Below, in pieces: positions 24,555 through 32,993 of a DNA stretch of 64,000 nt. The DNA comes from Azospirillum oryzae (GTDB lineage Bacteria; Pseudomonadota; Alphaproteobacteria; Azospirillales; Azospirillaceae), in NCBI RefSeq assembly GCF_900177515.1, contig NZ_FXAK01000010.1, forward strand, positions 124,001 through 188,000, given 5' to 3'. The position numbers and the translations under genes are program-made. The notes beneath the pieces were generated by a model. The model had not been told where the DNA came from, did no database searches, and saw only the letters and a program-made list of their open reading frames with translations. Positions within the stretch are counted from its first letter, which is position 1, and every line of letters begins with the position of its first letter.

Positions 24555-25229
24555 ATGGCCTACAGTTTCGATTTCTCGTCCCTGTTGGACTACACGCCCG
24601 TGCTGGTGGACGGGGTGGTGACGACCATCGGGCTGACGGCGGTCAGCACGGTGCTGGGGGTGGCGCTCGGCATCGGCGGGGCGGCGGCGCGGACCTCCAC
24701 GGTCAAGCCGCTGGCGGTGGTGGTCGGCGCCTATGTCGAGCTGATCCGCAACACGCCCTTCCTGGTGCAGCTGTTCTTCATCTTCTTCGGACTGCCGTCG
24801 CTGGGCATCCGGCTGGCGGAATGGCAGGCGGCGGTGCTGGCGATGGTGGTCAATCTCGGCGCCTATTCGACCGAGATCATCCGCGCCGGCATCGACGCCA
24901 CGCCGAAGGGCCAGATCGAGGCCGGGGCCAGCCTGGGCATGACCGGGCCGCAGATCTTCCGCTACGTCGTGCTGGGGCCGGCGATGGGGAAGATATGGCC
25001 GGCGCTGACCAGCCAGATCGTCATCGTCATGCTGGGGTCGTCGGTCTGCTCGCAGATCGCGGCGGAGGAGTTGAGCTTCGCCGCCAACTTCATCCAGTCC
25101 CGCAATTTCCGGCCCTTCGAAGTCTATTTCCTGGCGACGGCGCTGTATCTGGCGCTGGCGGTGGCCCTGCGCTGGGTCCTGAGCCTGATCGGCGGGCGGA
25201 TGTTCGCCAAGGGGGTGTCGCGTGCTTGA
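24555..25229 (+). CDS. Amino-acid ABC transporter permease 1 (HisM/GlnP type)
   Basis: The inner-membrane permease has 224 aa and about five transmembrane helices. The N-terminal half matches HEQRO-family permeases (YVELIRNTPFLVQLFFIFFG). The ATPase-docking EAA loop is AGASLGMTGPQIFRYVVLGPA (positions about 118-138; G-rich with the expected Gly spacing). Overlaps the next permease by 8 nt, so they are translationally coupled. It forms a heterodimer with permease 2. Confidence 0.92.
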   Translation: MAYSFDFSSLLDYTPVLVDGVVTTIGLTAVSTVLGVALGIGGAAARTSTVKPLAVVVGAYVELIRNTPFLVQLFFIFFGLPSLGIRLAEWQAAVLAMVVNLGAYSTEIIRAGIDATPKGQIEAGASLGMTGPQIFRYVVLGPAMGKIWPALTSQIVIVMLGSSVCSQIAAEELSFAANFIQSRNFRPFEVYFLATALYLALAVALRWVLSLIGGRMFAKGVSRA

Positions 25230-25872
25230 GTTCACCCTGTGGGACATCCTGTCCAACCTGCTGCTGGCGGCGCGCTGGACGGTGCTGCTGTCGCTGATCG
25301 CCTTCGTCTCCGGCGGGGTGGCGGGGCTGCTGCTGCTGCTGGCGCGGGTGTCGCCGCTGCCGCCGCTGCGCGTCGCGGCGAAGCTGTTCATCGAGGTGTT
25401 CCAGGGCACGCCGCTGCTGATGCAGCTGTTCATCGTCTTCTTCGCCCTGCCGCTGATCGGCATCGAGACCTCCGCCTGGACCGCCGCCGCCGTCGGGCTG
25501 ACGCTGTTCACCGCCGCCTATCTCGCCGAGATCTGGCGCGGCTGCGTCGAGGCGGTGCCGAAGGGGCAATGGGAGGCGTCCGCCAGCCTGGCGATGACTT
25601 TTGCTGAGCAGATGCGCCACGTCATCCTGCCGCAGGCGCTGCGCATCGCGGTGCCGCCGACCGTCGGATTCTCGGTGCAGGTGGTGAAGGGCACGGCGGT
25701 GACCTCCATCATCGGCTTCGTCGAGGTGACGAAGGCCGGCACCATGATCACCAACGCCACCTTCCAGCCCTTCCTGGTCTATGGGCTGGTCGGGCTGATC
25801 TATTTCGCCCTGTGCTACCCGCTGTCGCTGTCGGCCAAGGCGCTGGAAAGGAAGCTGAATGTCGCCCGTTAA
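25222..25872 (+). CDS. Amino-acid ABC transporter permease 2
   Basis: The protein is 216 aa with the same HEQRO-type topology as permease 1: FIEVFQGTPLLMQLFIVFFA and the EAA loop EASASLAMTFAEQMRHVILP. It overlaps the upstream gene by 8 nt and the downstream ATPase gene by 14 nt, so all three products are probably made in fixed ratio. Partner of permease 1 in the membrane channel. Confidence 0.92.
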   Translation: MLEFTLWDILSNLLLAARWTVLLSLIAFVSGGVAGLLLLLARVSPLPPLRVAAKLFIEVFQGTPLLMQLFIVFFALPLIGIETSAWTAAAVGLTLFTAAYLAEIWRGCVEAVPKGQWEASASLAMTFAEQMRHVILPQALRIAVPPTVGFSVQVVKGTAVTSIIGFVEVTKAGTMITNATFQPFLVYGLVGLIYFALCYPLSLSAKALERKLNVAR

Positions 25873-26620
25873 GAACGCCACCGGCAGGCCCCTGGTGAAG
25901 CTGTCCGGCATCCGCAAATCCTTCGGCCCGGTGGAGGTGCTGAAGGGCGTCGACATGGCGGTGGAGGAGGGTCAGGTCGTCGCCATGATCGGCCGCAGCG
26001 GATCGGGCAAGAGCACGCTGCTGCGCAGCATCAACGGGCTGGAGCGCATCGACGGCGGCGTCATCGAGGTGGACGGCGAATGCGTCGATCCCGGCCAGAT
26101 CGACCTGCGGGCGCTGCGCCAGAAGGTCGGCATGGTGTTCCAGCAGTTCAACCTGTTCCCCCACCTGACCGCCGGCGAGAATGTCATGCTGGCGCTGAAG
26201 GTGGTGAAGAAGCAGGACAAGGCCGCCACCCGTGCCGCGGCGGAAGCGGCGCTGGCCAAGGTCGGGCTGGGCCAGAAGTTCGACGCCTACCCGTCGCAGC
26301 TGTCGGGCGGCCAGCAGCAGCGCGTCGCCATCGCGCGGTCGCTGGCGATGGCGCCCAAGGTTCTGCTGTGCGACGAGATCACCTCGGCGCTTGATCCTGA
26401 GCTGGTCGCCGAGGTGCTGGGGGTGGTGCGCAAGCTGGCGGAAGAGGGGATGACGCTGATCCTGGTGACGCACGAGATGCGATTCGCCCGCGAGGTCTGC
26501 GACCGGCTGGTCTTCATGCATGGCGGCCGGATCATCGAACAGGGACCGCCGGCCGAACTGTTCGACCGGCCGGCTACGCCCGAACTGGCGCAGTTCATCG
26601 GCATGGTGGAAGCACGCTGA
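25859..26620 (+). CDS. Amino-acid ABC transporter ATP-binding protein
   Basis: Cytoplasmic ATPase of 253 aa. Walker A GRSGSGKST is near residue 42, the Q-loop is MVFQQFNLFPHLT, the signature LSGGQQQR near 147 and Walker B VLLCDEITSALDPEL near 168, with the H-switch in LVTHEM. The LFPHLT and DEITSALDPE wording is typical of GlnQ/HisP-type amino-acid importers. The last gene of the operon, ending 49 bp from the convergent RelA/SpoT-like gene. Confidence 0.94.
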   Translation: MSPVKNATGRPLVKLSGIRKSFGPVEVLKGVDMAVEEGQVVAMIGRSGSGKSTLLRSINGLERIDGGVIEVDGECVDPGQIDLRALRQKVGMVFQQFNLFPHLTAGENVMLALKVVKKQDKAATRAAAEAALAKVGLGQKFDAYPSQLSGGQQQRVAIARSLAMAPKVLLCDEITSALDPELVAEVLGVVRKLAEEGMTLILVTHEMRFAREVCDRLVFMHGGRIIEQGPPAELFDRPATPELAQFIGMVEAR

Positions 26621-26669
26621 ACGGAGCGCCCTGCCCTTCCGCCGTCTCCCCCCCTGCCCTGCCCCGGTC

Positions 26670-27389
26670 TCAGTGCTTGCGCACGCCGAGGTCCATCAGC
26701 GCCTTGCGCAGGCCGGACGCGGCGGCGGGGCTGGGGACGGTCTGGCGGAAGAAGGCGTAATAGCTCCTGCTGAGGGCGGCGGCGGACTGGCCGCGGCTGG
26801 AGGCGGGGGCGACGCGGTAGATCTCGTACAGGGCGTGGCCCAGCCCGCCGTCCAGCTGATACTTCATCTTGATGTTCATGAAGCGCACCGGCCCCAGGAT
26901 GCGGCGGACGCTCTCCTCCGACTGCTTGGCGTAGATGATCTCCGGCACGTTGATCTGGATTTCCGCCGGCCGGCCGTTCGAGGTGCGGACGAAGACGGTG
27001 GTCGAGGAATAGCCGCAGGGATCGGCGTCGGCCCCCACCTCCTTCACCTGGATCAGGCCGCGCCCCTGCGAGGCGGTGAAGGCGCGCTTCAGATCGACCA
27101 GCACCGAACGGCAATCGGCCAGGGTCGGCACGATGATGGTCATGCGCGCCAGATCCTTGATGGAATGCCAGTCACCGTCATAGTCCATGCCGACCTTCTG
27201 GGACGCGCGCTCCTCGCTCTTGATCGGGGCGGCGGAGATGACGCCGCGGTATTTGGCGGCGATGGACTGGCCGACCTGCTCGATCTCCGCCTTCGACGCC
27301 GCGGCATCGGCGAAGACGCCCGTCTTGATGCGCGACTGCGCCGCATCCCTGATGCTGTTCAGAAAGGCGGCGTGCGTGCCGGTGGCCAT
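26670..27389 (-). CDS. RelA/SpoT-like nucleotidyltransferase domain protein
   Basis: The protein is 239 aa with the pattern of a (p)ppGpp-synthetase-type fold but none of the other RelA domains. Seen: IKSEERASQK (56-65, like the substrate-binding R.KS..S..RK), DLARMTIIV (79-87, the D-x-x-[GA]-R block), DPCGYSSTTVFV (123-134, like GYRSIH) and AEIQIN (142-147, like ELQIRT), with E143 and Q145 in the catalytic-like positions. It could be a small alarmone synthetase, a ToxSAS-type tRNA-modifying toxin or a divergent enzyme. No antitoxin-like neighbour is visible. The assignment is from motifs only. Confidence 0.6.
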   Translation of the reverse strand: MATGTHAAFLNSIRDAAQSRIKTGVFADAAASKAEIEQVGQSIAAKYRGVISAAPIKSEERASQKVGMDYDGDWHSIKDLARMTIIVPTLADCRSVLVDLKRAFTASQGRGLIQVKEVGADADPCGYSSTTVFVRTSNGRPAEIQINVPEIIYAKQSEESVRRILGPVRFMNIKMKYQLDGGLGHALYEIYRVAPASSRGQSAAALSRSYYAFFRQTVPSPAAASGLRKALMDLGVRKH

Positions 27390-28007
27390 GGGTCCGTTCC
27401 TTCGCAGGCGATCGATTTATCCCATCATACTGCGTCGCGGGCGGAGGAAAAGTGACGGCCGTCACTCGAACGATTTGGGTATGAAAGGAATATAATCAGT
27501 CAATTTATCTCTTAACGAGTCCGGTGGACGGCGTTATGCGCTCACGGATGTTAACTTTTTTGCGGACGCAAAGGGTGGTTTACGAATTTAGCTTACTCCG
27601 ATGGCTGTAACTCAGCGCGACAGCTGTCTATCAATCCAGTGTCCGAATGGGTAAATATAATCGGCAAACATATGGCACCAAGCGGCGGTATTTTTGAAAG
27701 AATGATGCGCAGTAGCGCATATTTGCGCGGATTGTCTGGTCTATGTCTTTTGAGATCATCTTGGGAAAGTCAGTGAAAGCAAAGCGGATACTGATGTGAT
27801 GAAAAGAAGACTGTGTCACCGACCGCAAAACCTGTGACCAAGATGGGATATAGTTTGCTGATCTGACTCCACCCTCTTGAACGACCCTGTGATCGGCTGG
27901 GCCAAATTTGCCACAAGCTTCGAGAAAAGTTAAACGGACTTGGAAAGGTTTCGTTAACCATTGAAGCCCCAGCATGGCTTCAACACAACGGACATAGGAT
28001 TGAAGTC
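27390..28007. other. AT-rich intergenic region upstream of the endoglucanase gene
   Basis: The 618 bp hold no convincing gene; the open frames present have poor codon structure. Base composition drops sharply below the surrounding GC, for example around 27480-27780 and 27890-27990. It probably contains the endoglucanase promoter; a TTAACCATTGAAG segment lies near 27950. The composition suggests horizontally acquired or regulatory DNA. Confidence 0.6.
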
Positions 28008-30413
28008 ATGAGCACGACCACCGCGCCGAGCAAGATCGTCGTCAACGCCTACGGCCAGTCCCAGGATGGCGTCGCGCCGCATTTCAAGCTTCTGGTGGAT
28101 GGTCACGAGGTCGGTTCGGCCAATGCGACGGCCGCCTCGTCGAAGGCATACAGCTTCACCGCCGACCTTGCGGCGAACACCGCGCACACCGTCCAGGTCG
28201 TCTACGACAACGACACCGTGAACGCCGCCAATCGTGATCTCTATGTTCAGTCGATCGAGGTGAACGGCCACACGCTGAAGCCGACCGACGCCGTCTATGA
28301 GCGCCATGACGATGCCGCCCCGGCGCCGACCCAGGCCGGCCAGGAAGCCATGTGGTGGGACGGCGCGCTGACCTTCAAGACCCCCGCCAGCCATTACGCC
28401 GCCCCGGTGGCCGCCGCTCCGGCCGCCCCCAGCGTCCCGGCCGCTCCCACCGCGGGAGCCGCGCAGAACGTCATCACCGTGAACGCCGCCGGCGACGCGG
28501 CGGGCGGCGAAGGCGCGCACTTCACCGTGCTGGTCGACGGCAAGCAGATCGGCGAGGGCACGGCTACCAGCCCGGACGCCAAGGACTTCAAATTCACCGC
28601 CGATCTGACGCAGGGCACCGCCCATGCGGTCGAGGTGAAGTACGACAACGACGCCGTCATCGGCGGCAGCGACCGCAACCTGTATGTCCACAGCGTCGGC
28701 GTCGACGGCAAGACCGTGGCGGCCACCGATGCCGCCATGTCGGTCCACCGCACGGCGGACGGCGCCGACCTGGGGGCCACCAGCGACCTCTATTGGGATG
28801 CCACGCTGACCGCCAAGCTGGACGCCAGCCATTTCGCGGCCACCGGCAGCAGCACGGGCGGCTCCACGGGCGGCTCGACCGGCGGCTCCACCGATGCCGG
28901 CAAGGGCGGCAGCGGCACGGGTGGGTCCACCGGGGGTTCGACGGGCGGCTCCACCGGCGGTTCGACGGGCGACGCCTCGCTGTCGCTGAAGGTCGGCAAC
29001 GTCACCGTGTCGGATCCGGGCATGGTGCAGAGCAGCGGCTCGATCAACGGCTTCCTGCACACCAACGGCAACCAGATCGTCGATGAAAGCGGCAACAACG
29101 TCCGCCTGACCGGCGTCAACTGGTTCGGCGGCGAGGGCTACAACTATGTGCCCGCCGGCCTGTGGGCCGACAGCTACCAGGGCCACATCGACAGCATGAA
29201 GGGCCTGGGCTTCAACGTCATCCGCCTGACCTGGGCCGACGACATGTTCGACAGCGAGGCCGTCACCAACGGCATCGACTATTCGAAGAACCCGGACCTG
29301 AAGGGCCTGACCCGCCTGCAGGTCTATGACAAGGTCATCGATTACGCCGGCAAGGTCGGGATGAAGGTGATCCTGGACCACCACCGCAACGACGGCGGCG
29401 CCGGCACCAACGAGCACGGGCTGTGGTACACCGCCAACAACCCGGAATCGAAGGTGATCGAGAACTGGAAGATGCTGGCCCAGCACTATGCCGGCAACGA
29501 GGCGGTGATCGGCGCCGACCTGCACAACGAGCCGAGCGTGACCGCCACCTGGGGCGACGGCAACCAGGCCACCGACTGGGCCGCGGCGGCCGAGCGCATC
29601 GGCAACTCGATCCAGACCGTCAACAAGGACTGGCTGCTGCTGGTCGAGGGCACGGAGTGGAGCAGCACGCTGGCCGGCGTGAAGAACCATCCCATCGAGT
29701 TCGACGTGCCGAACAAGCTGGTCTATTCGCCGCACGCCTATGGCCAGAGCGTCGGCAACTTCAGCTGGCTGACCGACAGCAACTTCCCCAACAACCTGCC
29801 GGCCCAGTATGACGGCATGTGGGGCTTCATCTATAAGAACAACATCGCCCCGGTCCTGATCGGCGAGTTCGGCGGCCAGATGAACAGCGCGGCCGAGCAG
29901 ACCTGGGCCAACGCCTTCGTCAAGTACATGAACGGCGACTGGAACCTGGACGGCAAGAGCGACCTGCCGGCCGGCCAGCAGGGCATGAACTGGACCTATT
30001 GGGCCTGGACCCCGGAATCGGGCGACGTCGGCGGCCTGCTGGAGAAGGACTACAAGACCATCGATCCGACCAAGATGAACATCATCAAGGCGGGTCTGGC
30101 GTCCAGCTCCGGCCAATCCGGTTCGGTGCCCGGCAGCGACGAGGCGGTCTTCACCGTGCAGCTGGCCAAGGCGGTCACCACCGCCACCACCATCGACTAC
30201 GCGACCGAGGACGGCACCGCCAAGGCCGGCAGCGACTACACCGCCGCCCACGGCAGCCTGACCTTCCAGCCGGGCGAGACGAGCAAGACGGTCACCGTCC
30301 ACGTCAACGGCGACAACGCCGGCGAGGGCACGGAGAACTTCCTGCTGCACCTGACCCACGGTACCGCCAACCTCGGCACCGCCACGGGCTACATCACCGA
30401 CCACGCGGCGTAA
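28008..30413 (+). CDS. Leaderless GH5 endoglucanase-like enzyme with two CBM60-like modules and a Calx-beta domain
   Basis: The protein is 801 aa with no signal peptide; it begins at a binding module. Domains: CBM60-like modules at about 8-125 and 155-285 (VVNAYG, LLVDG, VQVVYDND, MWWDGAL), a Gly/Ser/Thr repeat linker (about 287-325), a GH5 catalytic domain (about 345-690) and a Calx-beta domain (about 700-800, DYATEDGTAKAGSDYT). GH5 acid/base E508 is in LHNEPS and nucleophile E620 in GEFGG; VNWFGGEG and KVILDHHR are also present. It likely cleaves beta-1,4-glucan or related plant polysaccharide. Export would need a non-Sec route. Confidence 0.87.
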   Translation: MSTTTAPSKIVVNAYGQSQDGVAPHFKLLVDGHEVGSANATAASSKAYSFTADLAANTAHTVQVVYDNDTVNAANRDLYVQSIEVNGHTLKPTDAVYERHDDAAPAPTQAGQEAMWWDGALTFKTPASHYAAPVAAAPAAPSVPAAPTAGAAQNVITVNAAGDAAGGEGAHFTVLVDGKQIGEGTATSPDAKDFKFTADLTQGTAHAVEVKYDNDAVIGGSDRNLYVHSVGVDGKTVAATDAAMSVHRTADGADLGATSDLYWDATLTAKLDASHFAATGSSTGGSTGGSTGGSTDAGKGGSGTGGSTGGSTGGSTGGSTGDASLSLKVGNVTVSDPGMVQSSGSINGFLHTNGNQIVDESGNNVRLTGVNWFGGEGYNYVPAGLWADSYQGHIDSMKGLGFNVIRLTWADDMFDSEAVTNGIDYSKNPDLKGLTRLQVYDKVIDYAGKVGMKVILDHHRNDGGAGTNEHGLWYTANNPESKVIENWKMLAQHYAGNEAVIGADLHNEPSVTATWGDGNQATDWAAAAERIGNSIQTVNKDWLLLVEGTEWSSTLAGVKNHPIEFDVPNKLVYSPHAYGQSVGNFSWLTDSNFPNNLPAQYDGMWGFIYKNNIAPVLIGEFGGQMNSAAEQTWANAFVKYMNGDWNLDGKSDLPAGQQGMNWTYWAWTPESGDVGGLLEKDYKTIDPTKMNIIKAGLASSSGQSGSVPGSDEAVFTVQLAKAVTTATTIDYATEDGTAKAGSDYTAAHGSLTFQPGETSKTVTVHVNGDNAGEGTENFLLHLTHGTANLGTATGYITDHAA

Positions 30414-30432
30414 CGCCGGGCGGTTGACTCTG

Positions 30433-30476
30433 AAAAAAGGGCCGGTTCGCGTCGAAAGGCGCGGGCCGGCTTTTTT
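30433..30476. terminator. Rho-independent bidirectional terminator
   Basis: An A6 tract, a GC stem (GCCGG at 30441-30445 with CCGGC at 30466-30470, extended by CGCG pairs) and a T6 tract lie between the convergent endoglucanase and deacetylase genes. Confidence 0.85.
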
Positions 30477-30481
30477 CGTGT

Positions 30482-31237
30482 TCAGGACCGAGACAGGCGT
30501 CCAACCGCCGGCCAGTCCACCGCCGGATGCCCTGCCAGACGGTCGAGCAGGCGGTCCAGCAGGTCCCAGATCGCGGCGTCGTGGACGAGGTGGTGGGTCA
30601 GCAGGCCGATGGGTTCCCCGGCGTCGCGTCGGCCCTCGCGTCGGTCGCGGAGTTCGCGGCAGAGGAGGTCCAGCAACGCATCCGGCGCGACGGCGGAGCG
30701 GATGCCGTGCCAATCGATCAGGTCGAGGTGGGTGTTGACCCAGCTTATGCCGTCGCGGCTTGCGGGGGACGGGCCGAAGGCGGAGACGGCGCGGTAGCCG
30801 GCGGCGGACAGGCGGGACGGCATGTCGGCGGCCATGCGGTTCCAGGGCGGGACGAACAGCGGGAGAAGGCGCTCGCCGAACAGGGTGTGCAGGACCGACA
30901 GGCCGCGTTCGGCCTCGGCCTGGCGGATTTCGGCGGGGCGTTCGGGGCCGAACTCGCACTTCTTCTTGCCGGGGGCGGCGTGGTCGGCGTGGGACCAGCC
31001 ATGGACCAGCGGGGTGACGGTCGGGTGGCCGGCGAGCGCTTGCGCCAGCGAGGGCTTGGCGTCGGCGGGGATGACGGCGAGGCCGAGCGGGATGTTGGCC
31101 TCGGCGCAGCGCTGCAGAAGGCGGTCGAGCTGCGGGCTGGCGGCGACCGCGTCATCGTCGCGCAGCCAGAAGGCGCAGCGGCGGCCGAGATCGGTCCAGC
31201 GCGCCAGTTCGTGATCCACCGCGGTCCAATTGGTCAT
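30482..31237 (-). CDS. Polysaccharide deacetylase-like protein
   Basis: The 251-aa protein resembles NodB/CE4-type deacetylases: early FWLRDDDAVAA (Asp pair in the first strand), LVHGWSHADH (HxxxH-like metal site), FVPPWNRM and GLLTHHLVHD. No signal peptide, so it would act in the cytoplasm, perhaps on a lipid-linked or precursor glycan. It is the last of six genes with 4-nt overlaps; its ATG overlaps the stop of the upstream glycosyltransferase. Substrate unknown. Confidence 0.72.
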   Translation of the reverse strand: MTNWTAVDHELARWTDLGRRCAFWLRDDDAVAASPQLDRLLQRCAEANIPLGLAVIPADAKPSLAQALAGHPTVTPLVHGWSHADHAAPGKKKCEFGPERPAEIRQAEAERGLSVLHTLFGERLLPLFVPPWNRMAADMPSRLSAAGYRAVSAFGPSPASRDGISWVNTHLDLIDWHGIRSAVAPDALLDLLCRELRDRREGRRDAGEPIGLLTHHLVHDAAIWDLLDRLLDRLAGHPAVDWPAVGRLSRS

Positions 31238-32379
31238 GGCGTCTTCTCCGCCAGCATGGTTTCGACGATCTCCACGCTGCGCGCCGCACCGGCCAGCGAA
31301 GCGGGGCTGAGCGGCGGGATGCGGGCGCCCAGCACGGACTGTAACGCCTGGGCGAGGCTGTCGGGCGTGAGGTCGGCCTCGCGCAGGGTGGCGATGCCGG
31401 GCTGGCGGGCCAGGATGGCGGCGCGGATGGTCTGCTCGACCTCCCTGCCGTCCTCGAAGGGGCAGAAGACGCTGGGGACGCCGGCCGTCAGGCAATCCAG
31501 CGCCGTGTTGTAGCCGCAACGGCCGACCGCGGCGGATGCCCGGCCCAGCAGGGCGCGGAAGTCGGGGCGCACCGGCTCCACCAGCAGGCGGTCGGCCGGG
31601 GCCATGGCGCGCAGCCGGTCGGCCAGCGCCGCGTCGCCCTTCGCCACCAGCAGGCGCCAGCGATTGGGCAGGGTGCCGGAGGCGGCGCAAAGCGCTGCGG
31701 CTTCGAAGACCGGGCGGCCGACCGGGCCGCCGCCGGCGGTGACCAGGATCTCAGCATTGCCGTCGTCGCCGTCGTCGGGGACGGGCGGCGGGGGAACGAC
31801 GAAGCCGGTGTAGCGCAGCAGCGGGCGCATCGCCGGGGTCAGCGGCCAGCTGTCCTCCAGCGGGATCAGGGCGGGGTCGGAATGGACCAGCACGCCGTCG
31901 TAGAAGCGCAGAAGGCGGCTTTCGGTTTCGGCGACCCGCTTCGGCTTGGAGGGCGGGGCCAGGATGTCGCGGACGGAGGCGAGCGTCAGTGGCGGGCGCG
32001 GCAGGGCGCGGGCGCGCTCCAGCAGGGCGTCGAACTCGGCGGCGAGCGCGCGGCGGCCGAAGGGGAAGAGTTCGGTGATCAGCACGTCGGGGCGGAGGCT
32101 GTCGAGCAGGCCGGTCAGCATCGCCTGCCGCGCGGCGAAGAGCGCGGCGTCGGCGGGGCGGCCGTCGGCGGCCAGCAGGGTGGCGAAGTCGGCGCCGTCG
32201 CTCGCCAGCGGCGGCAGCTGGTGCAGGGTGGCGCCATCACCCGTGAGATGAGGGGCGGGACGGCCGCCGCTGACCACATCGACGCTCCAGCCGCGGGCGG
32301 CGAAGGCCTCGGCCAGGGCGAGGGCGCGGCTGAGATGGCCGGTGCCGAGCAGATGGGTGACGGCGATCAGGAGCTTCAT
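31234..32379 (-). CDS. MurG-like (GT28-type) glycosyltransferase
   Basis: The 381-aa GT-B fold protein has an N-terminal GTGHLSRALALAEAF loop (about 11-25) as in MurG/UGT-type enzymes and a C-terminal donor site with VTAGGGPVGRPVF, GRCGYNTALDCLTAGVPSVF and CPFEDGREVEQ. It has 4-nt overlaps with both neighbours. Donor and acceptor are unknown; a surface-glycan role is inferred from the operon. Confidence 0.8.
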   Translation of the reverse strand: MKLLIAVTHLLGTGHLSRALALAEAFAARGWSVDVVSGGRPAPHLTGDGATLHQLPPLASDGADFATLLAADGRPADAALFAARQAMLTGLLDSLRPDVLITELFPFGRRALAAEFDALLERARALPRPPLTLASVRDILAPPSKPKRVAETESRLLRFYDGVLVHSDPALIPLEDSWPLTPAMRPLLRYTGFVVPPPPVPDDGDDGNAEILVTAGGGPVGRPVFEAAALCAASGTLPNRWRLLVAKGDAALADRLRAMAPADRLLVEPVRPDFRALLGRASAAVGRCGYNTALDCLTAGVPSVFCPFEDGREVEQTIRAAILARQPGIATLREADLTPDSLAQALQSVLGARIPPLSPASLAGAARSVEIVETMLAEKTP

Positions 32380-32993
32380 GACAGGCGTTGCCCCTCCCGT
32401 GGGCCGGCGGGGTGGAGCGTGCCGTCGGCGGCGAGCGTCATGGCATAGAGGCGGTCGCGCTTGACCGGGACCGGCGGCGGGCCGCGGAAGTCCCAGCCCC
32501 AGGCGAGCGCCAGGGCGACGCGGATGACGCCGATGTGGGTGACGATGAGGTGGGGGGTGGGGATCTCCCTCTCCCCGGGGGGGAGAGGGGATTGGTGGTC
32601 CTTCAGCCACCCCCTCAACCGGTCCCGCACGTCCGCGGGGCTTTCGCCGCCCGGGGGGCGGAAGTCCCAGCCCCAATGGTCGAGGTCGCGGTAACCGCTG
32701 GCGGGGTCGGCGCGGAGGTCGTGGCCGCGTTGGCCCTCCCAGGCGCCCCAGTCCATCTCGATCAGGCGGGGGTCGGTATGGACGGGGCGGTCGTTGCCTA
32801 GGATGCGGGCGGTCTCGATGGCGCGCGAGAGGGGGCTGGCGTGGAGGGTGGCGTCGCGCCACTCCGCAGGCAGGGTCAGGCGGGCGAGGCGGTCGCGGCC
32901 CTCCGGGTCGAGGGGGATGTCGGTGCGGCCCTGGATGCGGCCCTCGCGGTTCCAGGCGGTGATGCCGTGGCGCAGGAAAGCGAGGCGGATCAT
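32376..32993 (-). CDS. Histidine phosphatase (phosphoglycerate-mutase-like) with a REP-encoded insert
   Basis: The 205-aa protein has the RHG signature (LAFLRHGITAW, catalytic H9), HASPLSRAIETARIL, EMDWGAWEGQ and the second catalytic His in LIVTHIGVIR. Residues about 135-144 (HQSPLPPGER) are encoded by a REP-like hairpin at 32564-32590, inserted in frame between the last helix and the LIVTH strand where homologues have a short loop. It lies within the six-gene glycan operon. It may dephosphorylate a sugar or nucleotide-sugar precursor; the substrate is unknown. Confidence 0.8.
   Translation of the reverse strand: MIRLAFLRHGITAWNREGRIQGRTDIPLDPEGRDRLARLTLPAEWRDATLHASPLSRAIETARILGNDRPVHTDPRLIEMDWGAWEGQRGHDLRADPASGYRDLDHWGWDFRPPGGESPADVRDRLRGWLKDHQSPLPPGEREIPTPHLIVTHIGVIRVALALAWGWDFRGPPPVPVKRDRLYAMTLAADGTLHPAGPREGQRLS
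32564..32590. repeat. REP-like hairpin inside a coding sequence
   Basis: 'ctccctctcccc' followed by 'gggggggagagggg' lies within the phosphatase gene and keeps its frame. The arm sequence is the same as in the intergenic elements. Confidence 0.75.

Noticed and set aside
27631..27975. 114-codon minus-strand frame in the AT-rich gap
   Set aside because: Residue composition and codon use do not look coding and there is no Shine-Dalgarno sequence; more likely promoter DNA.
28855..28975. Tandem GGCTCCACGGGC-type repeats
   Set aside because: They encode the Gly/Ser/Thr linker of the GH5 protein and are not a separate repeat locus.
27954..30959. 1001-codon minus-strand frame
   Set aside because: Antisense to the GH5 endoglucanase; in GC-rich DNA the reverse frame stays open. 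The sense strand has clear domains and catalytic residues.
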